From the NCBI RefSeq assembly GCF_027943255.1, contig NC_072892.1, positions 164,736,792-164,800,791 on the forward strand: 64,000 bases of DNA, read 5' to 3'. The notes under the pieces are model-generated. The model made no database searches. It was not told where the DNA came from and saw nothing but the letters and a program-made list of their open reading frames with translations. Both the position numbers and the translations under genes were made by a program. This stretch comes from Anastrepha obliqua. Its lineage: Eukaryota; Arthropoda; Insecta; Diptera; Tephritidae. The first letter of the stretch is position 1. Each line of letters opens with the position of its first letter. Of this stretch, positions 53,041 to 63,133 are shown piece by piece.

Positions 53041-53520
53041 CTATAACATTCCTCCCCTCTCGGCTGCTAAAAGCATTTCATCATGGCGAAGCCGCCTTAT
53101 GCCTTTTAGACACACCAGGTACCTGTGTCCAAGTTCCCTTCCCAATTGCGTATTGGAGTTATACGCTATCGATAGCCTCCGTTGCTTTGTGACCAATGCA
53201 GCACCGGAAAGTTGCAATAGAATTGCTCGATATCGACTTGTCATCGTCGTTCTCAAGACGAACCCGGATTGAGGCTTTACCTTACTCATTCGTGCTTGTC
53301 GCGTAGGCGTGAATACAGTTGGTGTGCCACAGGAGATCTGTTTCAAAACTGCTTCTTTGGATGACGCATCTGTTGGTTGTTCTATGGAGATCGGCCACAT
53401 TCGCTTTGCTTCCGCTTTGCGCCGTTTGCGGTCCCATTCTAAGCTAACGACATATTTTCTTTCAAAAGGGATTACAGATATCAGTTTCTCATCAGGAGTC
53501 AAAAACAGCATTTTAAACAA
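53041..53520 (-). CDS. Unassigned 159-codon open frame
   Basis: This minus-strand frame starts MFKMLFLTPDEKLISVIPFE and is rich in Lys/Arg (EWDRKRRKAEAKRMWP). It shows no transmembrane segment and no transposase or polymerase motif that I recognise. It is GC-richer than its surroundings and open over 480 bases, which could be chance or the remnant of a mobile-element protein. The opposite strand also has open frames. It lies between a LINE tail and a TTAA miniature element. Confidence 0.25.
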   Translation of the reverse strand: MFKMLFLTPDEKLISVIPFERKYVVSLEWDRKRRKAEAKRMWPISIEQPTDASSKEAVLKQISCGTPTVFTPTRQARMSKVKPQSGFVLRTTMTSRYRAILLQLSGAALVTKQRRLSIAYNSNTQLGRELGHRYLVCLKGIRRLRHDEMLLAAERGGML

Positions 53521-53642
53521 CTTCTAATATCGGGAACTCCATTTATCGTGTCAGAACTTATAAGAATATAGGCGGTACATCATTTTTATTTCCTTCTCCT
53601 GGATGGCTAAGTTCAGAGATATCAAATCCAACAAACTGTAAA

Positions 53643-54333
53643 GGGGACATATATCTGTAAAATTTCGAAAAAAAAAATTTTTTTTTTTTAATAAAATGTT
53701 AATACAATCCTTTAAGAATATGTCAAAAAATTGTTAGAAGTGACGACTCTATTCTTTGCGTTCGAGCGCTGGGAGAGGAGTTTTCTTGTATTCAAACTTT
53801 AGACGCATTTTTCTCAAAACTACATTTTTCGAATTGGCGTACACGATAACTCAAAAAGTTTTTGACCGATCTCCCTGAAATTTTGCACACGTCTTTTTTA
53901 TGATATTACTTTCTAAAATTAAAAAAAAAAAAATAATAATAATTTTTTCAAAGCAAAAATAGTAGGAAAGTTCGCCCCAAAACTCTTTTTTTTAAGCATT
54001 TTATTCCGCCATTTTTTTTTCATTTTTGTTTATTTCATATAGAAATTATGACATTAATAAACAAAAAAAATGTTATTGTATTCAGATCACTGACGCCGAT
54101 TCTACAATGCCCGCCGATTGAAAAGCCTCGCTGCGACCTTCCTGGAAGAATTGAATGTTCACCCGCAATTTTAAATTATTCAAATAAAAACAAAAATTTT
54201 ATTTTTATTTTAATGTAATATATAAATAAACTGTATGTCAATTTTGGAAAGGTTATATTGACTTCTTTATTTTAAATATATTAATTTTAATGAATATCAC
54301 GGAAAATTTGGCCGTTTACAGGTATCTGTCCCC
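53643..54333. mobile_element. Miniature inverted-repeat element, GGGGACATATATCTGTAAA family
   Basis: The left end GGGGACATATATCTGTAAA and the right end, read on the opposite strand, GGGGACAGATACCTGTAAAC match at 17 of 19 bases. TTAA follows the right end (54334-54337); the left flank reads TAAA. It is non-coding, about 690 bp, and AT-rich. The core near 53800-53890 (TTCTCAAAACTAC, then GATAACTCAAAAAGTTTTTG) is shared with the miniature elements at 41674, 45194 and 61534. Confidence 0.8.
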
Positions 54334-54675
54334 TTAAGAATCAAACCCGACGTTGTTTTCATGGCACCCGTTATGCCCTTGCAACACTCTTTTGTTGCCT
54401 TTTTAACGCAGAAAGATTTGAATAAAGTTCCAAAATACAGTAGCCAGTCTCAGGCCTCATGTTCTACTAAAGGTTCTCAGACACTACCACAAATCTTTCT
54501 GTGCTGGATTTGCGGTTAAACATATAAGCACAGAAAAATTGAAAGCTTCCTTTGATGGAAGGGATGGCCAGAGCCTTTAAAGTGCATCGACCACTAATCT
54601 TATTAATCAGCGCTTCTTTTTTTTTTTTTTTTGATATACTTCTTTATATGGCCAGGATTATAAATAAAAAAATAA

Positions 54676-54774
54676 TTGGCGCGTAAACTTCTTTTTCTAA
54701 TAGCAAAAATACACTCGGAAATTTGTCATTGCCTGCCGAGGGGCGACTGCTATTAGAAAAACAATTTTTTGAAA
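54676..54774 (-). repeat. tRNA-derived SINE, copy 3 (short, internally deleted)
   Basis: The minus strand reads TTTTTCTAATAGCAGTCGCC and then CCTCGGCAGGCAATGACAAA, to TGTATTTTTGC. It then skips about 100 bp to TTTACGCGCCAATTA, the SINE 3' end. The head with the polymerase III boxes is absent. Confidence 0.75.
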
Positions 54775-54799
54775 TAAGCTTAGCCTGGATTTAAAGGGT

Positions 54800-55030
54800 C
54801 TACCAAGTCACAATGATATAAGTGGCTGAGGTACCAATTTCTTTATCACATTATAGTCTTCTCATGATGTTCTCATACCAGTCCATGCGATTTTGCCTCA
54901 ATTTCTCAATTATTGGAGTTACATGACGGCTACTTCTGATGTGTTTGTTGCTAACTTTTGGAATTGCTAATGCCGTATTGAGAGGTTTCCTGAAGTTTAC
55001 GAAGTTTGGTATGATCTGCGTTCTACCATA
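54800..55030 (-). pseudogene. CR1/RTE-like LINE C-terminal scrap
   Basis: The minus-strand HIRSSRHVTPIIEKLRQNRM followed by DWYENIMRR resembles the (I/L)xxKLRxxRLRWYGHVMRR box near the end of CR1/RTE-like ORF2 proteins. It is short and truncated at both ends. It is close to, but not in the same orientation as, the neighbouring LINE. Confidence 0.5.
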
Positions 55031-55074
55031 GAACTACTTTTCTTAGCCTATTTTCTCTTTGTCGTGATACTTCC

Positions 55075-56310
55075 TCAAAACAACCAATCAAAGTACTTGT
55101 TATCTTGCCATTCCATTCTGAACTTGCAACCTCTAGATCTTCAAATTCGAAAGGAAGCAATGAAGGCGGCGTACAGGTTCAAGTTAAACGGAGTCTGGGG
55201 AAATGAAGTAAGCACTGGCCACTGCCAGATATATCACCAGTTGTCGGAGCGGTGCACACTGTTCTCGATACCGGTGGGCAATCGGGTGCTGTCGTTAGCT
55301 TTGGTAGGAAATATGATGTTTTGATTCCAGATAGAGATCAATGGTTAAGTCCAGAGAACATATTAACGAGATATCAGCACACTTTCTACACCGCACACTT
55401 TCTACACCGACGGATCCAAAACTAGCGATAGAAGCGGATCTGGATGGTACTTAGACGAAAAAACTAAGTACTCCTATGCCACAGGACAGATGGCCACGGT
55501 ATTCCTTACGGAAGTCTATGCCATCTTGAATGTGGCGTTCTGAGTAATTGAGAAAAAGTCGCGGGGCAACAGTATTGGAATTTATAGTGGTGGTCACGCT
55601 GCACTGAAAGGCCTTGCTAACCCACGCTGCTCTTCCAAGTATGTTGCAAAACACAACAAAGTTAGTCCTATTTGAGTGCCTGGACATTGTGGTATTACAG
55701 CGAATGACTTAACTTAACTGATAAATTGCCTAGTGAAGGCTCTTCAAGTATACCACTAGACCCTGAACCTTTTCTAGGAGTCAATTGTACATCGATTCAA
55801 CTATGGATTCATGAGGTTTGCCCATAGAAGACGTTGGTCTGAGTTGAACTCGTGCAGAGTAGCCAAGTGCTTTGTGAAAGAACCAAACAGGAAAACAGCG
55901 TCCTTCCTCCTAAAACTCAGCAGGAAGGATCTGAGAGTACTGATGGGTCTAATCACAGGGCACAACGTCTCTGGTCAGCATATGGCTACCATGGGGGTCC
56001 TAGACAGCGGAGGATTTTCTCTGTAGCTGTCCTGTATTTGCCAAAATCAGACTTAGGATATTGGGTTGCGATACACTGAGCATGGACAAAGTTCATACTC
56101 TTCCTCTTCCGAATCTCTTAAAATTCATCAATGAATCCAAGAGATTTGTGGAAGAGTGACCTCAAACTAATCTATCTGTTTTCACCATCCACCTTCTATC
56201 TTTCCCATCTCTATTCTTTCTACTGATTTCTATCCGGGTGTAGTACAATGGTCTATTGACTGAGTGCTTGGATTTGTCTAACCCCCCACAAATCTAATCT
56301 AATCTAACTT
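55075..56310 (+). mobile_element. RNase H-bearing LINE, 3' half with TCTAA tail
   Basis: The plus-strand frames have DLQIRKEAMKAAYRFKLNGV near 55130-55190. RNase H runs from FYTDGSKTSDRSGSGWYL (55405) through GIYSGGHAALKGLANP and VPGHCGITANDLT (55675-55710). The C-terminus RVAKCFVKEPNRKTASF and RKDLRVLMGLITGHNVSGQH (55855-55990) is followed by a frameshift at the knuckle and LPNLLKFINESKRFVEE before the stop near 56158. The 3' untranslated region ends in CTAATCTAATCTAA at 56310. RNase H has SGG in place of SDS, losing a catalytic Asp. The 257-bp insert at 11958 is a truncated copy of the same family. Confidence 0.78.
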
Positions 56311-56314
56311 GTTA

Positions 56315-56597
56315 TTTTACGCGTTGCCTCTTCATTTGCCTTAAAATTACTGAGTTTCGGCATATTTAGCGCTCCCGCTAAACTTTCCATTTTTACACCT
56401 TTCTGAGATTCTGGCCTTTTAGCCGAAATTTAGATAGATTTTCCTCTTCCAAGACCATCCTTCCTTGTTTGAGTACACCACAACCTCGCGGAATAAGGTT
56501 AGATCAATCACTTCCTGCCTTCTATTGATGGCAAAAGAAATGAGTAGCGCGTTGAAAGAATAAACTAAGTGAGCCTAACGCAAGAATGGGAAGCCGC
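56315..56597. other. No gene recognised
   Basis: This is spacer DNA between the LINE tail and the 7-bp tandem array. Nothing is recognised in it. Confidence 0.5.
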
Positions 56598-58443
56598 TTA
56601 TTAGTTATAAGTTATTAGTTATTAGTTATTAGTTATTAGTTATTAGTTATTAGTTATTAGTTATTAGTTATTAGTTATTAGTTATTAGTTATTAGTTATT
56701 AGTTATTAGTTATTAGTTATTAGTTATTAGTTATTAGTTATTAGTTATTAGTTATTAGTTATTAGTTATTAGTTATTAGTTATTAGTTATTAGTTATTTG
56801 TTATTAGTTATTAGTTATTAGTTATTAGTTATTAGTTATTAGTTATTAGTTATTAGTTATTTGTTATTTGTTATTTGTTATTAGTTATTAGTTATTAGTT
56901 ATTAGTTATTAGTTATTAGTTATTAGTTATTAGTTATTAGTTATTAGTTATTAGTTATTAGTTATTAGTTATTAGTTATTAGTTATTAGTTACTAGTTAT
57001 TAGTTATTAGTTATTAGTTATTAGTTATTAATTATTAGTTATTAGTTATTAGTTATTAGTTATTAGTTATTAGTTATTAGTTATTAGTTATTAGTTATTA
57101 GTTATTAGTTATTAGTTATTAGTTATTAGTTATTAGTTATTAGTTATTAGTTATTAGTTATTAGTTATTAGTTATTAGTTATTAGTTATTAGTTATTAGT
57201 TATTAGTTATTAGTTATTAGTTATTAGTTATTAGTTATTAGTTATTAGTTATTAGTTATTAGTTATTAGTTATTAGTTATTAGTTATTAGTTATTAGTTA
57301 TTAGTTATTAGTTATTAGTTATTAGTTATTAGTTATTAGTTATTAGTTATTAGTTATTAGTTATTAGTTATTAGTTATTAGTTATTAGTTATTAGTTATT
57401 AGTTATTAGTTATTAGTTATTAGTTATTAGTTATTAGTTATTAGTTATTAGTTATTAGTTATTAGTTATTAGTTATTAGTTATTAGTTATTAGTTATTAG
57501 TTATTAGTTATTAGTTATTAGTTATTAGTTATTAGTTATTAGTTATTAGTTATTAGTTATTAGTTATTAGTTATTAGTTATTAGTTATTAGTTATTAGTT
57601 ATTAGTTATTAGTTATTAGTTATTAGTTATTAGTTATTAGTTATTAGTTATTAGTTATTAGTTATTAGTTATTAGTTATTAGTTATTAGTTATTAGTTAT
57701 TAGTTATTAGTTATTAGTTATTAGTTATTAGTTATTAGTTATTAGTTATTAGTTATTAGTTATTAGTTATTAGTTATTAGTTATTAGTTATTAGTTATTA
57801 GTTATTAGTTATTAGTTATTAGTTATTAGTTATTAGTTATTAGTTATTAGTTATTAGTTATTAGTTATTAGTTATTAGTTATTAGTTATTAGTTATTAGT
57901 TATTAGTTATTAGTTATTAGTTATTAGTTATTAGTTATTAGTTATTAGTTATTAGTTATTAGTTATTAGTTATTAGTTATTAGTTATTAGTTATTAGTTA
58001 TTAGTTATTAGTTATTAGTTATTAGTTATTAGTTATTAGTTATTAGTTATTAGTTATTAGTTATTAGTTATTAGTTATTAGTTATTAGTTATTAGTTATT
58101 AGTTATTAGTTATTAGTTATTAGTTATTAGTTATTAGTTATTAGTTATTAGTTATTAGTTATTAGTTATTAGTTATTAGTTATTAGTTATTAGTTATTAG
58201 TTATTAGTTATTAGTTATTAGTTATTAGTTATTAGTTATTAGTTATTAGTTATTAGTTATTAGTTATTAGTTATTAGTTATTAGTTATTAGTTATTAGTT
58301 ATTAGTTATTAGTTATTAGTTATTAGTTATTAGTTATTAGTTATTAGTTATTAGTTATTAGTTATTAGTTATTAGTTATTAGTTATTAGTTATTAGTTAT
58401 TAGTTATTAGTTATTAGTTATTAGTTATTAGTTATTAGTTATT
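56598..58443. repeat. TTATTAG satellite array, about 260 units
   Basis: The 7-bp unit TTATTAG (CTAATAA on the other strand) is repeated for about 1.85 kb. Variants (TTATTTG, TTACTAG, TTAATTA) are confined to the first 450 bp, near 56798, 56862-56880, 56993 and 57031. From about 57040 to 58440 I see no deviation. Upstream, the first unit is imperfect. Downstream, the array decays through TTATCAATTAAAATTATTAA and TTATCAGTTATCAG. The unit has no C on the plus strand, giving a marked strand asymmetry. It has no coding capacity (TAG and TAA in every frame). Confidence 0.97.
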
Positions 58444-58449
58444 ATCAAT

Positions 58450-60390
58450 TAAAATTATTAATCATCTGTTATCAGTTATCAGAATCCGTTTCAGAAATAG
58501 TATCAATACCAGCACAAGTAACGCTTATCAGTTACGCCTTATAAGTTATAAATTGACAGTTATCCAATCAAGTGTTTTGCATTTTCATAACCACCAATCA
58601 TTTCCAATTTCAATATTTTTCCTACCTCCTTCCAAAACTCTCACTTTATAATTTTTTTCTCCAGCAGACTTTTTTTGATTTTTAGAAACTTTCTAATTCC
58701 TTAACATTTTCTTATTGCTTAATTATATTTTTCTCAGCTATGGAAATTAATTAAAAACTGGTATACAATTTCATTTTTCCTACAACAACAATATGAAGTA
58801 TTTAAATAACTTGCGTGACATTAACTAATAGGCGTTACCATTTAGAGCAAACTTGCAATAATGAACTTTTCTACTTTCGCAAATTAATAAGCGCAAAAAT
58901 TATGTTTGCATAAAGCTTTTACCGTTTCGTTGGCCTTAGCCGCCTCTTACAGCGCATATGCGCACATACTACATAGCTTAAATGGAATACATCCAATACT
59001 GCTACAAATGCTGCAGTTCGCCTGCAGAGTTAGCAATTAACGATAATTGCAGTTCGCAAATGTGCATAAAATCAGGCAGCCGAAAAGGAATGTGGATAGA
59101 CACAGAGAAAGCTGTTCCGGATGGAGGAGTAAAACAGATGGACGAACCTACAAGCACTTAAGAACATTTCGCTAACAATTTAATTGTGACAACTTTTTAA
59201 TGATATAATTTGCCATGACACACCAAAACGGCAGCAGATGAATTTAAGCTGCTTTGCAAATCAGCAGAAGCATACACGACTCGGGATTTCGTTTAAGTTC
59301 AATAACGCGGAGTCTTAAAGAAACTGTAAGTAAGTAAGTTGTCTTGCTTGAAATGTAAGTAAAATCTTTCTTAAAATGAACTTTTTTATGATATGACACT
59401 GGTTGTAAGCATTTGAAGTGCACAACTTTTAACGCCGCAGGTTCGAAGGTACGCGCTGGCGTATAAGTAATATTGCCGAAGCTGCATAGCGGCGCAATGG
59501 ATTTCTCTACAGAAAATACGAGAATCTTTAGCGTACACTATAAATTACACAAATCACTTACACACCTGTCAATGCGATTCAATTGAATACGGATTTTGAC
59601 ATTTTATTTGGTCTTTAGTAGGATAAGAATATTGTTGCGTATTTATTGCAGCCACACCGAGTACGTCGTTGGCGAATGAAATATGGCTCACAGACGCATT
59701 TAACGATTCGAAGTTTTGTATGTGAAAATGGATAAATATACATTATAATTTATTTATACACCCATATCTTACATGCACTTAGCACATGCGTGCTTAGTTA
59801 TGTATATGTCGTGGAACCTGCGGAGCAGCAATCTCGGCAAGCGCTTTGGCTTGAAATAAATGATGGCAAATGATGTTTGTGCTGGTGCGACTAAGCTGAA
59901 TGGCATACAAAAAACAAGAGAATATAAAGGTAAATGGAAAATAAAATAAGTCTAATACGAAAAATATGTAATGAGCAAGCAACTAACAGGCGAATTGTGT
60001 GTTTTTGTACTTCTAGAGGATTTGTAGCCCTCACCGGGAGGTACTTTTTTCATATCAGTAAGTGGTTTAATTATCGGAAGTGTAAATTATAATGTCGCTT
60101 AAATACTTTTTCGATTAGATTAAGGTTATTTTTAGACATCTGTGTATTATTCCAATTACCGGATTGGCCAGCATTAATTTGTTATGTAACTAAAGAAGCA
60201 AACTCAAAGCTATGATAATCATATTTAACCACTTGAATAAGTTTCTTACGAAAATAAATGATAATATAGTATTTTGACACCAACTATTGGCTTCGAAAAA
60301 CCACATAATAATAGAGACAAACTAAGATTTGAGTGCAGTGGGTAAAGGCAAATCAATAATCAAAACTAGAGAGTTCACAAACATCGCACA
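58450..60390. other. No gene recognised
   Basis: This is AT-rich sequence with a GTAAGTAAGTAAG patch near 59325-59338. No transposon protein, RNA gene or repeat array is visible. Confidence 0.5.
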
Positions 60391-60394
60391 CCAA

Positions 60395-61335
60395 ATTGCC
60401 GCAATCAGACGGAGGGGTTCAAGCTATTGAACTTCACTTACGGGCATTCAAATAACGGACGACTGATCAATGTACACCGTCGCTTAGTTCAAACAACTCA
60501 CATTCCATCAAGGGAAGAGAAGATGAAGGGACAGGGCCTGGTGAGCCTATTCACGGGTGGGTCGAAGTTGGGTGGAAGGCCTAGCAAAGGAGTATTCTAC
60601 GATTCTTAGCAGACTTAAAAGCTTCTTAACAGACTCAAGTTCAGGCTATCAGACCACTGCAGCATGATTCTAACAGAGGTAGCCGCAATCACAGAATTAG
60701 CTGATTGACTCCTTACTTATGTTTTAACTGTCACAGTCAAGGCGCAACTACAGCCCAGGGCTTGATGGCGGTGCATTTGGAACTGGTCGGAAAATACCTG
60801 AGTTCAGTTTTTATCGCATCTGACTTCTTATCTGCGTAGCCGATTACAGTAACATTACCAAAAACTGGGAGGCGAATGAGTTGACTAGAGAGAGGACCTG
60901 CAACGGAGTTCGCACACAAAATGAGAGGATTATGATTCCCTTAATTACCTGTTGTCTGCTCCTAGACTTCGCGTGAAATCAGAGAGCGCTGAGCAAATAC
61001 AAAAACTTGTAAGGTCAAGCGAGTCACGAGATTCTTCTGTCTACGTGCGGATCAGAGGTGGTCGAGGGATCTTCTAAGGCTAACAAATTTTCGAATTTCA
61101 TGGGTGACCTTACAGGACTTGGTGGGTGACCTATCTATGAGGTATGCATGCTGTGATTCTCACCATTATTTCGGATTTTGTTTGCATCAGTATGTGAAGA
61201 ACAAGGTGGAGTTATCTCAACACCTCTTTCTTAGCTGCCCTCATTTGGCGAGTCTAACATCAAGGCATCTTGGCTTTCATTTATTTGCTACGCCTGGTGA
61301 CATAAGTAGCGTACGCTGATTTTAGCCACCAAACA
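60395..61335 (+). mobile_element. RNase H-bearing LINE fragment, second copy of the 21-kb family
   Basis: The plus-strand GLVSLFTGGSKLGGRPSKGV (60535-60590) is the RNase H start with Asp changed to Gly (FTGGSK). Later come QKLVRSSESRDSS-like sequence and VKNKVELSQHLFLSCPHLAS, with HLGFHLFATPGDIS (61190-61310), the degraded knuckle and C-terminus. The last 350 bp aligns with 22000-22350. It is broken by many stops. Confidence 0.65.
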
Positions 61336-61419
61336 AATCTTACCAGCAGCAGGAAGCGGTAGTTAACTCAATCATCGTTCGGTCATCATCCAAACCCCAT
61401 AAATTTCAAACATGCTTGC

Positions 61420-61500
61420 AGAAGCTAACTAGCCAGTGTGTCAGCCAATTCGTTCCCTGTAATACCACAACATCCAGGCAGCCAAATAAGACAAACTTTA
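61420..61500 (-). pseudogene. LINE RNase H scrap, inverted
   Basis: The minus-strand WLPGCCGITGNELADTLAS matches the VPGHxGIxGNExADxLA end of LINE RNase H domains, with the His replaced by Cys. As at 22430-22540 it lies inverted just behind a plus-strand LINE of the same family. Confidence 0.6.
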
Positions 61501-61533
61501 CGAAAACTTAGTACCGTTCAATGCTTGTTTTAA

Positions 61534-62362
61534 GGGGTTACATACGTCCACAATTTGAAAAAAATTTTTTTTTTTACAGATTATTATTCTTTATAGTTTT
61601 AGGCCTATTTCTGTGGAAGTCGATTGTAAAAATTCTCCATAGATACAAAGTTAATGTAGAAAATGTAACTGCTCGACGAGAGTTTGATGCGCACAGAACA
61701 TCTCGTCGACTAGAAAAAATAAACAACAACAACTGCTTACTGATCAGGAAGGCAGAAATTAGACGTAAGTTCACGAAACAAATGAAAAAATTCATTTTAA
61801 GTTCTTGCCTTAAACGTGCGCGACCTCCAGCGAAATGCTCTTGAAAGTTTAAACTTGTTTTTCTCGAAACTACTTTTTCCGGAACGGTCTGCATGATAAC
61901 TCATACAGTTTGTAATATTTTTTGATGAGGAATATTCGAAAGTATTTTCCCTATAGTCAGTTGAGCCAGAGTTTTGGTATTTTTATTATAAAATTATATA
62001 AATATAAAGTCATAAAGTGTGACACTTAGAACGTAAAATGCATACTTTTCTTTAAAATGCCCTAAATTGCAAAATTTTTCAATATTCAAAAATCCGCTCG
62101 AACTATAACTACAGCTTCATTTTACAAGAATTTTTTACTTTTACAGATGTATCAACATTTCAGGGAGCAATGATTTATTGTACTTTGGGTCACGTGATTG
62201 TATATACAAATTTTTGTATAGAAAAACTAAAATAGATTTTTTTTATAAAATTGAAGTACTAATAAACTATGCATACATTTTTTTATATTTATTTCTATTG
62301 TTATCCCTTCCAAAAACAGTTTTTCTTTAAGCGCATTTTTGGCACTGCTGGACGTATATGAT
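61534..62362. mobile_element. Miniature element GGGGTTACATACGTCCA, copy B
   Basis: TTAA occurs at 61530-61533 and 62363-62366. The left end GGGGTTACATACGTCCA is intact; the right end is degenerate (CTGGACGTATATGA). The interior aligns with copy A (41674-42437) through TTATTATTCTTTATAGTTTT, GTGGAAGTCGATTG and TTCTCGAAACTACTTTTTCC. It has about 110 extra bases near 61700-61830. Non-coding. Confidence 0.8.
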
Positions 62363-62478
62363 TTAATGAATTTAATTTTTCACTTAATTTGTAGATAATA
62401 AATATGTCCCAGATCCTATCTGTCTGACTAGAAATTTTAGAATTTTTTCCATACAGCAGCTAAAGTGGTGCCTCTTAA

Positions 62479-63133
62479 GGGGGCCTCTTATCAGTAGCTT
62501 CAAAAAAAGGTGTTTTTTCTCTATTTTTTTTCGAGGTGAAAAAAGCGACACACAGGAATAATCTTTTGCATTTATTTGAAGGCATAATTGAAGAGTAATA
62601 AACAATTTTTTAACATAAATAAAAAAACAAAATGTCGGATATATGAGGGATCTCGCACAGCTTCTCGTTGCGCGCTAGTAAAACGGCGTGTAAGATTGCG
62701 TTCGTAGTTTTCAACTGAAACACAAAAGAAAACTATTGTCTTATTCAGAAGGCTTTCCTGCGTGTAATAGACTACTCTTGTATAAAAGTATGAAAAAATG
62801 AACACATAATTAATTATTGAAAAAAAGTGCTTTTTTCGCTATTTTTTTCAAAAAAGGTGTTAAATAACCTTAAAAAATGACTTTTTTGTATTTTGTTAGT
62901 TTATTGGTTGCGAATTTTAATTATCTTTACATAGATTATTGGTTGAAACAAAAACTTTCGTCGTTTTTTTTAATCTTACACGCCATTTTCAAAAACATGG
63001 TTTTTAGAAAACGTGTTTCAAAGTTTTCAGAAGGTAGACAGTAAACTCACACGAGTGACATACCGTCACCAGGCCAATAACACCGAAATCACTTTGAATT
63101 CCGCTATAAAATTGAGGGCATATTCCTCTATAA
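62479..63133. mobile_element. Possible left part of another TTAA-GGGG miniature element
   Basis: TTAA at 62475-62478 is followed by GGGGGCCTCTTATCAG. On the minus strand near 62985-63030 the sequence CGTTTTCTAAAAACCATG, then GAAAATGGCGTGTAAGAT, resembles the shared core of the other miniature elements. The right end would lie beyond the window, so this is only a suggestion. Confidence 0.4.

Noticed and set aside
56598..58443. TTATTAG array as a telomere repeat or CRISPR-like array
   Set aside because: The unit differs from the insect telomere TTAGG and higher flies do not use it. There are no spacers between units and the genome is eukaryotic.
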